This document shows, piece after piece, positions 62,901 to 64,000 of a DNA stretch of 64,000 nt (the first letter of the stretch is position 1; each line of letters begins with the position of its first letter). The position numbers and the translations under genes are program-made. Source of the DNA: Acanthornis magna (taxonomy: Eukaryota; Chordata; Aves; Passeriformes; Acanthizidae); the NCBI GenBank assembly GCA_036785705.1, contig JAWUZG010000005.1:2232001-2296000 (forward strand), written 5' to 3'. The notes under the pieces were generated by a model, which was not told the origin of the DNA, did not search any database, and worked only from the letters and a program-made list of their open reading frames with translations.

Positions 62901-64000
62901 AGCCAGAAGATCCTCAGGACTCTGGATTCCTCTCCACTTCCCAGCCCTATCCCAATGCCAGCACGAGCAGCTGCTTTCTGAGCAGGGAATGCAACATTAT
63001 CACCCCCACCACACAGCAAAACCCAAACTTCTCACAGGGTTTGGAGCCCTGAGGCCCAAGGGGAAGATGCTCAAAAATTTATTGCGCTCTGCTCCTTTCT
63101 GTGTTGAGCAACAGGTCCCAACCTTCCAGTCATTTGCCCTGAAGGGTGAATTCAGCAGCACGTAAACTTTTTTTAAAGTTTAACACCTTCAGATCCCTCA
63201 TCAAATGTAAGCATATTTCAACTTGGTCAGCACTTTCCACAGCAAATTTGACAAGATGTTTGCTTCATGCTAAAAACCAAGAAATCCTTTTTTAAAAATA
63301 TTGTTATTATTCTTTCCAGTAGTATCTGTAACATGCCAGCAGTTTCCAAACACCCTGTTCTTGCCTTGAAAAGTTCGCAGTGCCTGCAACAAAGGAGGAG
63401 GCACACCCACACTGCTGGCCTTGACGAGAAACACACACAATAACTTTGTCTGGGTCCTGTGAAATTCTTTGCTGCTGCACGGAGTGGTACCACTATTGTG
63501 TCCCATCCCCCTGAGCAGAGGGATCCTCGTCTCTCAAAGATGCCAAAATGAGACGGCACAGCTCTGTTGTGACTAGCTTTGACAAAGATAATAATCCTTC
63601 ACGAGTTTCAGTCATCATGAGTCAGGACCATCACCTTCAATAACTCCACTAAAATGTTCTTCATTGTGTTCTATTGTCCAGACAAACAAATATAAGGAGA
63701 CAAAACAGGTTAATAAAAAAATGCAACAGTGTGAAGAAGTGAGTACTCACATAAATCATTTCAAGATGAAGTTAATGTAGTTTTCTTCCCACCCCACCCC
63801 AAATATTTTTTATGTTTGGGTGACAGTGGGACCTAAGCTCAAATGTCTGTCACTTACCTGAGGTACAAGCCCAAATGCTTTCTTTAAACCAGTTAAAAAA
63901 TATTACATGAAATTTGTAAAATAAACCAATCTTTCCTAGAAAAAAACCAAACTCAAAATTCAGTCACCACCCTGCCCTCTCCAATAGCCCAGGTGAGTTT
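51000..64000. other. Right gene-poor region
   Basis: About 13 kb of mostly AT-rich sequence with no gene I can defend on either strand. Isolated minus-strand exon-like frames exist (58139-58330, 56238-56345 and a 34-nt one near 56148), but only one pair of phases fits. If set R is real, its 5' end may lie here or beyond the window. Confidence 0.45.
58871..58936. repeat. 19-bp tandem repeat (about 3.4 copies)
   Basis: Perfect copies of CTGGAGCAGACTGGTTGTT with a partial fourth copy. All intact copies are identical, which suggests recent duplication. Confidence 0.92.

Noticed and set aside
34400..64000. XPO1 or USP34, the next genes in the human order
   Set aside because: No exon of either family was recognised on the + strand.
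1..64000. CRISPR arrays, operons, bacterial-type promoters or terminators, tRNA and rRNA genes
   Set aside because: None seen. The repeats are eukaryotic micro- and minisatellites without spacer structure, and no cloverleaf or rRNA core was recognised by eye.

Overview
This is vertebrate nuclear DNA, most likely from a bird. The evidence is ordinary GT-AG spliced genes with compact introns, CpG-rich promoters, an AT-rich gene-poor right half, and the 3' end of a CR1-type LINE near 48.3 kb. Species cannot be fixed from the sequence alone.

Three protein-coding genes are well supported, all on the + strand. LRRN4 (about 2.0-10.8 kb) encodes a single-pass leucine-rich-repeat/fibronectin-III membrane protein. 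CCT4 (18.46-24.32 kb, 14 exons) encodes the delta subunit of the cytosolic TRiC/CCT chaperonin. FAM161A (26.1-33.6 kb, 7 exons) encodes a ciliary/centrosomal microtubule-associated protein. Each gives an intact reading frame across every junction (855, 537 and 846 residues). They do not form a pathway. CCT4 followed by FAM161A on the same strand matches human 2p15. LRRN4 is a 20p12 gene in human, so its position here, where COMMD1 would be expected, points to a different gene order.

The minus strand holds two sets of exon-like open frames with splice sites that I could not assign to a family. Set L lies between LRRN4 and CCT4 (11.2-14.9 kb). Set R lies at 43.7-50.8 kb, with several exons that join in compatible phase. 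These are the most interesting unexplained signal in the window. Both are inference from reading frames and splice signals and need transcript evidence.

Tandem repeats stand out. There are about 11 copies of a 61-70 bp minisatellite directly upstream of the CCT4 CpG island, GGGGCC-like hexanucleotides upstream of the FAM161A start codon, a compound pentanucleotide (TTTTA/TTTCA read on the minus strand) at 46.3 kb, and an eight-copy GC-rich minisatellite at 48.7-49.4 kb. Coding repeats lie inside LRRN4 (24-residue Ser/Thr-rich) and FAM161A (polyglutamate blocks). The rest, chiefly 1-1.9 kb, 34.4-43.6 kb and 51-64 kb, shows no gene I can support.
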